Assembly (NCBI GenBank): GCA_003504855.1
Contig: DNZD01000328.1
Coordinates: 1-22,369 of the forward strand
Direction of reading: 5' to 3'
Origin: Cytophagales bacterium
Lineage (GTDB): Bacteria; Bacteroidota; Bacteroidia; Cytophagales; Cyclobacteriaceae
DNA length: 22,369 nucleotides
Positions 22,025-22,369 of the stretch are shown here, in pieces. The notes beneath the pieces are model-generated. The model was not told the origin of the DNA, searched no databases, and saw only the letters and a program-made list of their open reading frames with translations. Numbering within the stretch: the stretch's first letter is position 1; every line of letters starts with the position of its first letter. The translations under genes were made by a program, and so were the position numbers.

Positions 22025-22369
22025 GCACCCTGAACATACGGCTGGTAGAGTTCCGCGATGCGCCCGCCATACAGGGTCTGCTGGCTCAACTCGGGTATCC
22101 TGATTTTACTACAGCTCAGGCCGAGGAAAGAATTCAATTACACCAGGCTTCCGGCTACGCTATGCTGGTAGCTGTTGCCCAGAATCAGGTTGTGGCGTTT
22201 GCAGCCCTCCATTGGTTTCAACTGGCCCATTGGCACGGGCCTATGGGCAGGATCACGGCTTTTTGTGTAGATGCCGGATTCCGTTCGCAGGGTGTCGGGC
22301 AACAACTGCTGGGCGCCTGCGAAGCCTTTCTCTTTAGTAAAGGATGCCTGAAACTCGAGGTTACCAGCA
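22021..22369 (+). CDS. GNAT family N-acetyltransferase, 3'-truncated by the window edge
   Basis: The first 116 codons are present and the frame is open to the end of the window. It begins MSTLNIRLVEFRDAPAIQGLLAQLGYP, a typical GNAT N-terminal strand and helix. The acetyl-CoA pyrophosphate-binding loop is visible as RSQGVGQQLL (88-97, Q/R-x-x-G-x-G pattern). The preceding strand is ITAFCVDAGFR. The ATG overlaps the antiporter stop by ATGA (22021-22024), which suggests translational coupling. The acetyl acceptor is unknown. Confidence 0.88.
   Translation, partial: MSTLNIRLVEFRDAPAIQGLLAQLGYPDFTTAQAEERIQLHQASGYAMLVAVAQNQVVAFAALHWFQLAHWHGPMGRITAFCVDAGFRSQGVGQQLLGACEAFLFSKGCLKLEVTS

Noticed and set aside
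1..22369. Search for signs of a mobile or defence island
   Set aside because: No transposase, integrase, phage, restriction or toxin-antitoxin gene is visible, and the genes are mostly core metabolic or envelope functions.

Overview
The window looks like chromosome of a Bacteroidota bacterium, most likely of the order Cytophagales. The evidence is a fused alpha-beta 2-oxoacid dehydrogenase E1, a DUF2480 protein, a YtxJ-type bacillithiol protein, a TonB-dependent receptor with a carboxypeptidase-like N-terminal domain, and promoters of the Bacteroidota type (-33 TTG-like box, about 19 bases, -7 box TAnnTTTG). Gene density is very high and base composition looks even. I see no insertion sequence, phage gene, CRISPR array, tRNA or rRNA. 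The organism assignment rests on recognising families by eye, not on a database search.

Layout. Bases 1-3584 (+): the 3' end of tsaB, a DUF2480 protein, a DCC thioredoxin-like protein and the fused E1 gene. Bases 3684-7180 (+): a 1051-residue, very basic, secreted protein made mostly of several kinds of repeat, which overlaps ytxJ by ATGA. Bases 7170-7574 (-): an OsmC-family protein. Bases 7649-9921 (+): a predicted outer-membrane protein and two paralogous TonB proteins separated by a strong symmetric terminator. Bases 9918-11111 (-): a ChrA chromate transporter. Bases 11224-12445 (+): a Tat-type exported superoxide dismutase and a small exported protein of unknown function. Bases 12442-13464 (-): ribD. 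Bases 13541-14395 (+): prmC. Bases 14392-16737 (-): a TonB-dependent receptor under a TPP riboswitch, so probably the outer-membrane thiamin transporter. Bases 16943-19875 (-): glyS and an orphan membrane histidine kinase. Bases 19942-22369 (+): a tandem UspA protein, a CPA2 cation/proton antiporter and the start of a GNAT acetyltransferase, all with overlapping ends.

How the parts relate. Several genes concern the envelope and redox balance: TonB energisers, a TonB-dependent receptor, exported SOD, OsmC, YtxJ and DCC. The thiamin receptor links logically to the E1 enzyme, which needs thiamin diphosphate, although the two genes are far apart. The least explained object is the basic repeat protein at 3684-6839. 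The best-supported regulatory element is the minus-strand promoter, TPP aptamer and long hairpin between glyS and the receptor gene.
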